In this document: piece after piece, positions 18,067-26,867 of the stretch
Position numbering within the stretch: position 1 is the stretch's first letter
How the letters are laid out: every line of letters begins with the position of its first letter
Source: an uncultured Clostridia bacterium
GTDB lineage: Bacteria; Bacillota; Clostridia; Christensenellales; Aristaeellaceae
Direction: 5' to 3'
Assembly: GCA_947166385.1 (NCBI GenBank)
Contig: CAMVEB010000004.1
Location: forward strand, 62,001-126,000
DNA: 64,000 nucleotides
Program-made: the position numbers and the translations under genes
The notes under the pieces: generated by a model
Database searches by the model: none
What the model was told of the DNA's origin: nothing
The model's input: the letters and a program-made list of their open reading frames with translations, nothing else

Positions 18067-19194
18067 TTATTGGCGGGATATCCTATATTTTTTCCCTGGC
18101 AGAAGTTCTACCATTTTCTTAATCTGCAAGAGTGTTATCGTACTCATTAATTCAGAAGAAGAAAGACCTGTAACAGAAATAATCTGTTCAAAACTGAGAG
18201 TTCCTTTTTCCAATGCCTGAACCACTGCTTTTTCTGCCGGATTGTCAGGACGTTTTTCCGTGGAACAATCGATATTTTGCCTTACATATGAAGGATTGTC
18301 AAGCCAGTTCATATCTTCAAGAATATCTTTTGCTGTAGTAAAAAACCGGGCTCCATCCCGTAACAGAATTCTGTTTCCCTCAAACAGAATAGATTCTGGA
18401 TCTCCGGGATAGCAGAAAACATCCTTACCCTGTTTCAACGCATGATCAATTGTTGTCATACTTCCAGATCGGATTCGAGCTTCCATCAAAACGACAGCAT
18501 GGCTTAAACCGCTGATAATTCGATTTCTATAGGGAAAATGATAACCATACGGTTTTACAGTAGGTGCATATTCACTAACAATTACCCCATTCTTTTCAAC
18601 AATCTCGATTTTTAGCGATAAATTCCCATCCGGATATGTCTTATCCAGACCGGATCCCACTACTGCGATCGTTGGGCTCCCCCCATCAAGACAACCCCTA
18701 TGGCTTTGTGTGTCAATACCATAAGCAAGCCCACTAATGATACTGACGCCTTGTGAACTAAGTTCATTTGCTATTGATCTGGTATTCCTCAAACCTGTAT
18801 ATGAAGCAGATCTGCTACCCACCATAGCTATTCTGCGTTTATGATTTAACACTTCCAAGTTTCCCTGATAGAAGAGAATAGGAGGCGGATCCTCAATATG
18901 ACGAATGCTATCAGGGTATTCTGAATCTAATATGGAAGCAGAAAGTATATTGTGCTGATTTATTAAAACGGAGAAGTTTTCAAGAGTTGAATCATCAGCA
19001 CCTGAAAACAGTTTTTTTTGTTGCTCTGAAGAAAGAAATCCGATATTCTCTTTTTTATTCACAATTGTATCAAAAACAGATCTTGCTCCTTGATACTTAT
19101 ATATCAGAGGAATAAGTGTATCACTTGGCAGTTCCGCGTAAGCCAGCCACGCTTCACATATTGTTTTGTCTGGGATCTTTTTCAATCTTTTCAT
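18067..19194 (-). CDS. dprA: DNA-processing protein DprA (Smf)
   Basis: 375 aa. A SAM-like N-terminal region is followed by the Rossmann-like DprA domain (IAMVGSRSASYTG, ISGLAYGIDTQSHRG, TIAVVGSGLDKTYPDGN, FPYRNRIISGLS, EARIRSGSMTT) and a C-terminal winged-helix DML1-like domain. DprA loads RecA on incoming single-stranded DNA in transformation. The ATG at 19194 overlaps the comM stop in ATGA; a TTG at 19185 with GGAG 9 nt upstream is the alternative. Whether the organism is competent cannot be told from this window. Confidence 0.94.
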   Translation of the reverse strand: MKRLKKIPDKTICEAWLAYAELPSDTLIPLIYKYQGARSVFDTIVNKKENIGFLSSEQQKKLFSGADDSTLENFSVLINQHNILSASILDSEYPDSIRHIEDPPPILFYQGNLEVLNHKRRIAMVGSRSASYTGLRNTRSIANELSSQGVSIISGLAYGIDTQSHRGCLDGGSPTIAVVGSGLDKTYPDGNLSLKIEIVEKNGVIVSEYAPTVKPYGYHFPYRNRIISGLSHAVVLMEARIRSGSMTTIDHALKQGKDVFCYPGDPESILFEGNRILLRDGARFFTTAKDILEDMNWLDNPSYVRQNIDCSTEKRPDNPAEKAVVQALEKGTLSFEQIISVTGLSSSELMSTITLLQIKKMVELLPGKKYRISRQ

Positions 19195-20741
19195 CTCCAA
19201 TACTTTTGATCAAGTTCACGGTATTGAATTGCTTCCGCGACATGGGATGATTGTATGATATCAATCTCGTCCAGATCAGCTATGCTTCTTGAAACTTTCA
19301 AAATCCTAAAATAAGCTCTCATACTTAAATTCATTGTTTCAACTGCCGCATTGATGAGTTTTATTGCATCAGCACTCATCGGACAGTACTTTTTTATTCC
19401 TTTATTATCCAATTGTGCATTGCAATGATATGGCATTCCATAATAGCGGTCCTGTTGCCTTTTACGAGCTTTTGCTACCCTTTCTGCCACCTGGGCAGAC
19501 GATTCTGCAATCTTTGATGTATTTATTTCCTGAACAGGAACAGCATCTACTTCAATCTGTATATCAATCCTGTCAAGCAATGGACCGGAAATTTTATCAA
19601 GATATTTCCTGATTTCCTGTGGAGTACACCTGCAGATGTTTTTTTCACTTCCATAATATCCGCAAGGACATGGATTCATTGAAGCTACTAACATAAATGA
19701 AGACTGGTATTGAGCTTGGTTTTTTACTCTGGAGACAGAAACAACGCCATCTTCCAGAGGCTGCCTTAACGCTTCCAGTGCAACCCTGCTGAACTCCGGT
19801 AACTCGTCCAGAAAGAGTACGCCATTGTGAGCCATCGATACTTCTCCTGGCTTAGCATTCTGGCCACCTCCGATCAAAGATGCAACTGAAGCACTATGAT
19901 GAGGTGCAGAGAAAGGTCTTGTAACCATTAATCCGCTACCAGGTGAAAGTCGTCCACAGATTGAATGAATTCTTGTTGTTTCCAATGCTTCTTCAAAAGT
20001 CATAGGCGGAAGAATACCCGGAAGAGATCTTGCAAGCATGGTTTTCCCGCTTCCGGGAACACCTATCATTAACATGTTATGTCCACCAGCTGCAGCAACT
20101 TCCAAAGCTCGCCTGGCACCTTGCTGTCCTTTGATCTGTGACATGTCAATTGGAACATGCTGTTCTTTGCGAAGATCGCAAAATGATATCTGTTCTTGTG
20201 GTTTAATTGTATGGCTTCCGGATATATGATCAATTACCTGGGAAAGAGTTGATACGGGATATATTCTGATTCCTTCAATACATGCAACTTCTTTTGCATT
20301 TTCATAAGGAAGAATAACTGACTGAATATCGTTTTCTTTAGCACTGATAACCATCGGTAATGCACCATGAACCGGCCTTATAAACCCATCTAAACTTAAT
20401 TCTCCAAATATCGCAGTTTTTTCATGTAAAAAATCAATAGATGGAATGAGTTCATTTGTTGCTATCAAAACACCGACTGCTATTGGCAGATCATATGACG
20501 GTCCTTCCTTTTTCATGTCAGCAGGCGCTAAATTAACAGTAATTCTTCGAGGTTGCATCTGTTTGCCACTGTTAATGATAGCAGCATTCACGCGATCTCG
20601 GCTTTCCCGAACAGAAGCATCTGGCAATCCAATAATCTCCATACCAGGAATTCCGTTAATGCCAAAAACTTCAACATAAATCGGGAAACCATTTACTCCA
20701 TTTACGCCCATGCTTAAAATACGGGCCATCGTTTCATTCAT
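19191..20741 (-). CDS. YifB/ComM family Mg chelatase-like AAA ATPase
   Basis: 516 aa from the ATG at 20741; a TTG six bases further out is the alternative. N-terminal Lon-protease-like fold (GLPDASVRESRDRV, ITVNLAPADMKKEG), central AAA+ domain (Walker A GVPGSGKTML near 218; GVLFLDELPEF Walker B; R-finger region LLDRIDIQIEV) and C-terminal Mg-chelatase helical domain. ComM in Haemophilus is a branch-migration helicase for transformation. Its position directly before dprA, with a 4-bp overlap, supports a shared DNA-uptake or recombination role. Confidence 0.93.
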   Translation of the reverse strand: MNETMARILSMGVNGVNGFPIYVEVFGINGIPGMEIIGLPDASVRESRDRVNAAIINSGKQMQPRRITVNLAPADMKKEGPSYDLPIAVGVLIATNELIPSIDFLHEKTAIFGELSLDGFIRPVHGALPMVISAKENDIQSVILPYENAKEVACIEGIRIYPVSTLSQVIDHISGSHTIKPQEQISFCDLRKEQHVPIDMSQIKGQQGARRALEVAAAGGHNMLMIGVPGSGKTMLARSLPGILPPMTFEEALETTRIHSICGRLSPGSGLMVTRPFSAPHHSASVASLIGGGQNAKPGEVSMAHNGVLFLDELPEFSRVALEALRQPLEDGVVSVSRVKNQAQYQSSFMLVASMNPCPCGYYGSEKNICRCTPQEIRKYLDKISGPLLDRIDIQIEVDAVPVQEINTSKIAESSAQVAERVAKARKRQQDRYYGMPYHCNAQLDNKGIKKYCPMSADAIKLINAAVETMNLSMRAYFRILKVSRSIADLDEIDIIQSSHVAEAIQYRELDQKYWR

Positions 20742-20764
20742 TATCAATCACACTTTCTATAAAA

Positions 20765-23700
20765 TCAGTAATATATATGAAGGATCTTTTTCCCAATCTC
20801 TATCCATGCAGTTGGAGTAGTCATACCGATTACATACGGAAGCAAAACAAAAAACGCAATCATCGAAAATGTACAAATTAGAGCTCCCAAAATTTTCAAT
20901 GCTTTCTGTTTTTCTTTGTCTCCGGAGTATAGACACATAATAAATGTCAGGATCAAAAACGGCACACTTGCAAAATAATGATAAATATATGTTCCACGCG
21001 GAACAAGAACCCATGGAAGATACTGTGCCAGGAAACCAACTAAAACAAATCCATAGAATATATTATGACTGTATGTTGTGAGATGCCATCTTTGTGTTTC
21101 ACCTTGAATTAAATAATGATGTTTTTTTATCCAAATGATAAAACACATAAATATTGTACCAATACTTCCCCACCATATAACAGGATTACCGAAACAGAAA
21201 ATACTGTGATGGTATAATGATGTATCCGTTATGTATTGCTCTGAAGCGTAATACATTGGTTTCCCAATAATCGGCCATTCCCACCATGGAGAATAAAAAG
21301 GATGATTCATTCCAAGACCGGGAGTACTGTGATAATTCAACATACCAATCTGTGCTTTCCACACAGCTGTCAAATACTCACCAACAGTATTAATTCTTTT
21401 ATCATAGGAAAAATATGGAATATAGCTGCATAAATAAATCAAAATTGGCACGATAACAAAAAACACAACGCAAAGAAGTGAAATATGGATTACTTTTTTC
21501 AATATCATATTTCTTTGAGTTGACGGACTTTCCTTTATTGTTCTGAAACAATGCCAGAAATACAATGCAGCCAATCCAATTCCTGCATATATTCCAATCC
21601 ACTTACTGGCTATCGAAAAACCCATAAAAATACCACTCAAAGCAAGAGGCAACAGTATTTTTTTAAAATTGCACTCTATCAGATTTGTCTGAACAAAGCG
21701 AAGCATAAAAGAATATGCAAAAATAATGAATAAAACTGGAAAACTGTCTATTGTCGCTATCTGCGTCTGAGTAAGATGCATGCAATCAAAAGACATCAGA
21801 ATACAAGCCATCGCTGAAAGCCATGTCCGTTTTGTTAATTGTTTTGCCAGCAAATAAATGCCTGGCAACATAAGGATTCCCGCAACCGCACCAGCAAAGC
21901 GCCAGCCAAATGGAGTCATTCCAAATATTGCGATAGACCAGCTGATAAATACTTTACCAAGCGGTGGATGAGTCGTTTCATAAGGCACAGCATTCTTTAT
22001 AAACTCATATCCTGTCCTTGCGTGATAAATCTCATCAAAATAGGTACTGTTCCACCATGAAGGTTCAGCTTCCCCCTTCACTGTACCTCCAAAGATATTT
22101 GGCAAACTATCCATGCTGTCCTGCTCATCAAGCAAATTCAACGGATCAGAATACAAAGGTGAGTCTGTTATTTCACCTGTTCTTGAAATAATCTTGGCAG
22201 GAATGGTATTACCATCTACATCTCTAAAAAGAATCTCATTTAGGGACAAACCAACTTGACCAGATATCAAACGAATATATCTTCCGGAAAAATGATATAT
22301 GTTTTGTTCCTGATTATAATATGATCTGCTTCCGTCGCCATTTTCATAAGACTGAGTTACATACTTCCATTTCCAGCATTGTTGCTGATCCATTTGCGCA
22401 GGGATATTATCAGACCAGTTTTCTCCGTCTAAACTTTCTGAAAAGAAGAAGTCATTGCGACTTACCCCACCAAAATATAGAATACGAATATCTGCTTTGT
22501 TTTGAAGAAGATCAAAAGTAATTGTTTCTTCTTCTCCTGAAGAAGACCAATATGTCTGAGGCGCTTTTGTACTTCCCAGTGTCATTAAGCTCAGACATCC
22601 GTAAACAACAGTAAGGATAATAAGAATCAATGTGTCTCTTTTATTCCAGTGAAGACGATAGTCTAGAGATATTTTATATAAGTTTTCTCTTCTTTGATAC
22701 GTTTTTACAGGAAGGAAGCTATGTAATGGATGGATAATTCTTTGCTTCCCATTCAACAGATCAATTCCCACTATGACTGAATACAAAGCACCAATTATAT
22801 TCATAATACTGAGAATATCAGCCAGCCATATTGTGTCAGAATTCAAATGGCCCATTGCAGAACCCAAACGAATGCTGTTATCGAGTACTATTCCTTCATT
22901 CAGAAATATTGTTGATGAATAAAGCAGGAGAATTATTAAAATTCTTTTGTCTTTTTGCAATATCCAAGCATACAATAACAAAAACAATGCTGGGAACAAA
23001 TATCTTTCGTGCATCTTGATTCCAAATACATATAACAATATAAATAGTAATGCACCGAGATAAGGCAGAAATTGCATATCCTTTTTTCGTGCAGTTAAAG
23101 AAATAACGATAACAAATGCAAAAGTCATTGCTCCAATGCCAATGAACGCCCATGAAGCTCCCGTAATAGCACAGAACAAAAACCATATTGAAAAAAGCAC
23201 AGAAATAATCAATTCAATAATATACAATTTTCGAACTTTGTTTTTTATGAACCATATCAATCCGTACGCCAATGTCAGTAATGCAAATATGATTGGAGCA
23301 GCTATATGTGCAGCCGTTTCTATTTTATTCCAGTTTCCTCCCAGAAGATAGTAAATATTTGCGGTATTAACCGTAGCGTAAGGATATGATGACAAAGTAT
23401 TTTCGTAAAGACGAATCAACCATCCTGATTCCTGTTTGAGCCCAAATGGAATAATACAGGCAAACAATACAAATATTCCAATTGCGCATCCTGCCAATAT
23501 AGGACGTAGCATTTTTCGATCTTCAATAATTGACATGATCATATAGATCAAACCAAGAAAACCAAGCATTAATGCCTGTGGTTTGACAAGTATTGAGACA
23601 ACATATATCGGAATAGCAATCATCCATTTTTTCTTTACTGCGAAGATGGCAACCGCAAGCAGAAGTAAACACAGAACACTATCCATCTGTCCCCATGCCG

Positions 23701-24886
23701 CACTGTTCAGAATGAACGCAGGATGAAATGCCATAAACAGGACAATACTCTTCCAGGTCTCTTTCGAGGAATCATATTCCAATCCGGAATACTTAATCAG
23801 CATTATACAGGAAACCACATCACATAAAGATGGAATAAACCGAAAAATAACCCTTGTCCATTCATGGCTGGCATTTGTAACCGACACCAGCCAAGAATTG
23901 AATCCAAGACAATACATGTATAATGGTGGATAATCGCAAAAACTGGTCTGTTGGTAGAATTGGACAGGTCCACAGTTCAGCATTGTTTGTCCCCAACTGA
24001 GGAAACAATTCACATCAACACTATAGCCAGTAATTGAGTAACTGAGAATCACCCGGGTCACAAGTGCCAGAATCAGGAACACATTTATCTTCTTCCGATT
24101 AAATTGCTTTCCTATTTCTGGATGGAGATGGTCTCGGTATACAGAGTAATGATACAGAATGGCAACAACAAGAATTGTATATAAAATGATGATTGCAGTT
24201 AACCATGGCCATGCTGCCGAATTTTGTTCATTATAGTATTCTTCAGGATCAGTATCTGCAAAATCCTCTATATTCTCTTTTTCAACAAACCATCGATCTG
24301 CAACAATATTCTCTGGTACAGAATCAATTTTAACCAGCTTTAAATCATCAAATTCAGCGGTTCCCTTACTCATTCCGCTATATCCGCCAACTCTGGCAAA
24401 AACAGTCACAGTATATTGATCTGGGCCGGTTTCTCCATAATACTCAATATATTTCCATTGCCCTTCTGTTTCGTATACTTTTTCACTAAATGCATAAACA
24501 CCTTCAATACTGAGATTTGCGCCATGGCCTTCCTCAATATGATCTGCTAAAATAAAACCGCTGAAGCAATAAAGTGAATTTGGTTCAACCTCTACCACTT
24601 GTGCAATTCTGGCATCATTTTTAACGGCATTTTGTATTCTGACCACTTTTGATTGATTGTTGGATTCTTTTTCATAGACAGAATAGTTTGAATAACCTGG
24701 ATCCATTAAATATGCATCTTCATACCATCCTTCAGGAAAACCATCTTTATCGATTATTTCAAAATTTCCATTATACAGAATACTCCTATCCATTTCGCTA
24801 AATGCCAAAGAAATAGAAATTAATCCTGTCAGAATAAGCAAAAATGCTATGATTATCTTAAAACAAAACTGATGATTTCTTTGCAT
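20765..24886 (-). CDS. Giant membrane GT-C glycosyltransferase: two fused GT-C modules plus two lectin-like domains (PMT family C-terminus)
   Basis: 1373 aa. One membrane segment (10-29), an extracytoplasmic carbohydrate-binding-like beta domain (about 35-188, ILYNGNFEIIDKDGFPEGWY), a membrane segment (226-247), a multi-TM GT-C module (about 265-750; D291 in GYSVDVNCFLSWG is the expected acidic loop), a discoidin-like beta domain (about 777-895, FFFSESLDGENWS) and a second multi-TM module of the protein mannosyltransferase type (about 925-1373; STYFDEIYHARTGYEF with the DE pair near 952, ETTHPPLGK, then the IPYFSYD/GMNHPF lumenal loops). GT-C enzymes use polyprenyl-phosphate sugars outside the membrane. 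ATG at 24886 has GAAAGGA 6 nt before. Acceptor unknown. It is inserted in the otherwise conserved rnhB-dprA operon. Confidence 0.88.
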   Translation of the reverse strand: MQRNHQFCFKIIIAFLLILTGLISISLAFSEMDRSILYNGNFEIIDKDGFPEGWYEDAYLMDPGYSNYSVYEKESNNQSKVVRIQNAVKNDARIAQVVEVEPNSLYCFSGFILADHIEEGHGANLSIEGVYAFSEKVYETEGQWKYIEYYGETGPDQYTVTVFARVGGYSGMSKGTAEFDDLKLVKIDSVPENIVADRWFVEKENIEDFADTDPEEYYNEQNSAAWPWLTAIIILYTILVVAILYHYSVYRDHLHPEIGKQFNRKKINVFLILALVTRVILSYSITGYSVDVNCFLSWGQTMLNCGPVQFYQQTSFCDYPPLYMYCLGFNSWLVSVTNASHEWTRVIFRFIPSLCDVVSCIMLIKYSGLEYDSSKETWKSIVLFMAFHPAFILNSAAWGQMDSVLCLLLLAVAIFAVKKKWMIAIPIYVVSILVKPQALMLGFLGLIYMIMSIIEDRKMLRPILAGCAIGIFVLFACIIPFGLKQESGWLIRLYENTLSSYPYATVNTANIYYLLGGNWNKIETAAHIAAPIIFALLTLAYGLIWFIKNKVRKLYIIELIISVLFSIWFLFCAITGASWAFIGIGAMTFAFVIVISLTARKKDMQFLPYLGALLFILLYVFGIKMHERYLFPALFLLLYAWILQKDKRILIILLLYSSTIFLNEGIVLDNSIRLGSAMGHLNSDTIWLADILSIMNIIGALYSVIVGIDLLNGKQRIIHPLHSFLPVKTYQRRENLYKISLDYRLHWNKRDTLILIILTVVYGCLSLMTLGSTKAPQTYWSSSGEEETITFDLLQNKADIRILYFGGVSRNDFFFSESLDGENWSDNIPAQMDQQQCWKWKYVTQSYENGDGSRSYYNQEQNIYHFSGRYIRLISGQVGLSLNEILFRDVDGNTIPAKIISRTGEITDSPLYSDPLNLLDEQDSMDSLPNIFGGTVKGEAEPSWWNSTYFDEIYHARTGYEFIKNAVPYETTHPPLGKVFISWSIAIFGMTPFGWRFAGAVAGILMLPGIYLLAKQLTKRTWLSAMACILMSFDCMHLTQTQIATIDSFPVLFIIFAYSFMLRFVQTNLIECNFKKILLPLALSGIFMGFSIASKWIGIYAGIGLAALYFWHCFRTIKESPSTQRNMILKKVIHISLLCVVFFVIVPILIYLCSYIPYFSYDKRINTVGEYLTAVWKAQIGMLNYHSTPGLGMNHPFYSPWWEWPIIGKPMYYASEQYITDTSLYHHSIFCFGNPVIWWGSIGTIFMCFIIWIKKHHYLIQGETQRWHLTTYSHNIFYGFVLVGFLAQYLPWVLVPRGTYIYHYFASVPFLILTFIMCLYSGDKEKQKALKILGALICTFSMIAFFVLLPYVIGMTTPTAWIEIGKKILHIYY

Positions 24887-24902
24887 AGTTAATCCTTTCA
24901 AC

Positions 24903-25271
24903 TTATCGATAAAAAAGGCCGCCTGGATGGAATGCATCCTGAATATGAAGCAAATGATTACCGGTTATTTCTACTAAATCAAATCGTACGGATCGGTTTA
25001 AAAAATTGTTTTTCATCAGGTACATAACAGCCGCTTGTGCTATCCTTTTCTGCTTTCTGAAATCTACAGCCATCAATCCGGAACCAGGTTCACCGTGTAA
25101 TCTGGTTTTAACTTCCACAAAAACAATACTTTCATTGTCAAGCATAATTAGATCTATTTCTCCGCATTTCGAACGATAACGATGTTCAAGGCATCTCATG
25201 TTTTTCTCTTTCTGAAGGTATAAGGAAGCCATCTCTTCCCCTTTCAATCCTGTTGTATACGTTTTTTTCAT
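24903..25271 (-). CDS. YraN family (UPF0102) endonuclease-like protein
   Basis: 122 aa. Restriction-endonuclease-like fold signature: GLKGEEMASLYLQ, then CGEIDLIMLDNESIVFVEVKTR with the D...ExK residues. Its role is thought to lie in DNA or RNA processing but is not settled. The ATG at 25271 overlaps the rnhB stop as ATGA, with AAGGAA upstream. rnhB-yraN adjacency is common in Firmicutes (ylqG/ylqH region in Bacillus). Confidence 0.92.
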   Translation of the reverse strand: MKKTYTTGLKGEEMASLYLQKEKNMRCLEHRYRSKCGEIDLIMLDNESIVFVEVKTRLHGEPGSGLMAVDFRKQKRIAQAAVMYLMKNNFLNRSVRFDLVEITGNHLLHIQDAFHPGGLFYR

Positions 25272-25879
25272 ATAAAGTTCCTTATAAATGTTCTTCTGTG
25301 CAGAGGGCATGGACCATATTTCTTTATTGCTTCTATATGTTCACGTGTTCCATAACCTTTATTTCTGATAAATCCATATTCTGGGTATATTCTGTCATAT
25401 TCTGCCATCTGTCGATCTCTTGTTACTTTTGCAACAATGCTTGCGGCAGCAATGCTGTATGAAGACGCATCACCCTTTATAATAGGTATTTCTTTTCCGT
25501 TCAATCCAATATTGGTAACAGCATCTATTAGAAATATATCTGCCTGCACCTGTGAAGCAGCAATTCTCATAGCTTCTTTAGTTGCCTGAAGGATATTGAT
25601 TCTGTCTATTTCTGATGCATTCACTTCACCAATTCCGACATATAATGCCTGAGATAGAATTTCCTCATATGTTTTTTCTCTTCGTTTTTCACTAAGCTTT
25701 TTGCTGTCATCTATCCAAAGGATAAAAGTATCTGCTGGCATAACAACACAAGCAGCAACAACACTTCCTGCCAAAGGGCCCCTGCCGACTTCATCCATTC
25801 CGGCAATCATCACCCCTGGCGTACGGAATGACTGATCAAATTCCAACAGTTGATGAACTCTTTCCTCTCTGTTGATCAT
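25268..25879 (-). CDS. rnhB: Ribonuclease HII
   Basis: 203 aa. Type 2 RNase H motifs: MIAGMDEVGRGPLAGSVVA (D-E-x-G-R-G), DDSKKLSEKRRE, DAVTNIG (Asp), and SIAAASIVAKVTRDRQM. It cuts at ribonucleotides embedded in DNA. The ATG at 25879 has GGAGGAG 5-7 nt before; a GTG at 25885 overlapping the rbgA stop is less well placed. Part of the rbgA-rnhB pair conserved in Firmicutes. Confidence 0.97.
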   Translation of the reverse strand: MINREERVHQLLEFDQSFRTPGVMIAGMDEVGRGPLAGSVVAACVVMPADTFILWIDDSKKLSEKRREKTYEEILSQALYVGIGEVNASEIDRINILQATKEAMRIAASQVQADIFLIDAVTNIGLNGKEIPIIKGDASSYSIAAASIVAKVTRDRQMAEYDRIYPEYGFIRNKGYGTREHIEAIKKYGPCPLHRRTFIRNFI

Positions 25880-25881
25880 AT

Positions 25882-26751
25882 TCACTCCTCCGAATCATTC
25901 TGCGGCATTTCTAAAGATATATTCCCAAGTTTCCCGGCACGGAATTCATCCAATATGATAGAACAACCCCGATCGTAATCATATCGATTACCTTTTTGTA
26001 ACCATCCTCGTCCCTGACAAACTGCATCCAAAAGAGACTGTCCATTTAAATCAGAATTTTCAAGATGGAATCTTTCCTTTAGGGCACCAGGAGAGATGTT
26101 TTTTAATTCTTCAAGCAAAGAAATGGAAAGATTGTATAGATCGATAACATCATCTTTTACTGATCCGATATAACACAGACGTTTTGCAGCAATCTGATCA
26201 TCCAGCCTGGGCCAAAGCATACCAGGCGTATCAAGCAATTCAAGGTATGGCGAAATGTGGACCCAATGCTGGCTTTTTGTTATTCCAGGTTTATCACCTG
26301 TTTGAACAACTCCGGATCCACGAATCCTGTTAATAAATGTGCTTTTTCCTACATTTGGCACTCCTATTACAACAACGCGTACTGTTTTTCGTATCCCTTT
26401 GGCCATATACTTTTCAATATTCTCTTTTGTCGCTTGATCAATGATCCGGACAAGTTCTTTTCTGTTCATTTTAGGCGAATTAATTGCATATGACTGGATA
26501 CCTTTCGTTTTAAAATACTGTATCCATTTTTTTGTTGCCTGAGGATCAGCAAGATCAGATTTATTTAATAGAAGTATTCGGTTTTTTTTGTTGATTATTT
26601 GATTAAGTTCAGGATTTCTGCTTGAATAAGGTAGTCTTGCATCACAGAGCTCAATTACAAGATCGGCACGGCCAATCTGTTCCGACAGAAGCCGTCGTGA
26701 TTTTGCCATATGCCCGGGGAACCAGTTAATCGGTTCTGTTCTTGAATCCAT
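25882..26751 (-). CDS. rbgA: Ribosome biogenesis GTPase RbgA (YlqF)
   Basis: 289 aa circularly permuted GTPase: the G4 motif NKSDLAD (about 60) comes before G1 GVPNVGKST (about 124) and G3 DTPGMLWP. N-terminal INWFPGHMAKSRR is the family signature. It promotes late 50S subunit assembly. First gene of a tightly packed minus-strand run that reaches hslU; a promoter lies 40-70 bp upstream. rplS, the usual neighbour upstream in Bacillus, is here 5 kb away, separated by three metabolic genes. Confidence 0.96.
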   Translation of the reverse strand: MDSRTEPINWFPGHMAKSRRLLSEQIGRADLVIELCDARLPYSSRNPELNQIINKKNRILLLNKSDLADPQATKKWIQYFKTKGIQSYAINSPKMNRKELVRIIDQATKENIEKYMAKGIRKTVRVVVIGVPNVGKSTFINRIRGSGVVQTGDKPGITKSQHWVHISPYLELLDTPGMLWPRLDDQIAAKRLCYIGSVKDDVIDLYNLSISLLEELKNISPGALKERFHLENSDLNGQSLLDAVCQGRGWLQKGNRYDYDRGCSIILDEFRAGKLGNISLEMPQNDSEE

Positions 26752-26790
26752 AAAATAATCTCTCCGCCTGACTGAAAAAATCTCTACATT

Positions 26791-26819
26791 AATATATAAC
26801 GGAAAAAAAGTATCGTCAA
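26791..26819 (-). promoter_or_regulatory. Promoter of the rbgA-to-hslU operon
   Basis: Minus strand TTGACG (26814-26819), 17-bp spacer, TATATT (26791-26796). It is the only clear promoter I see for the ten-gene run from 26751 to 12669. Confidence 0.65.
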
Positions 26820-26867
26820 GGCGAACAAATCGAGACAGAATATGAAGTTTTACTTTTGTCTATTTTA

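Noticed and set aside
17353-18150. 265-residue plus-strand open frame antisense to topA
   Set aside because: No RBS, composition rich in Cys/Phe/Ser typical of antisense readings, and topA covers the region on the other strand with full conservation.
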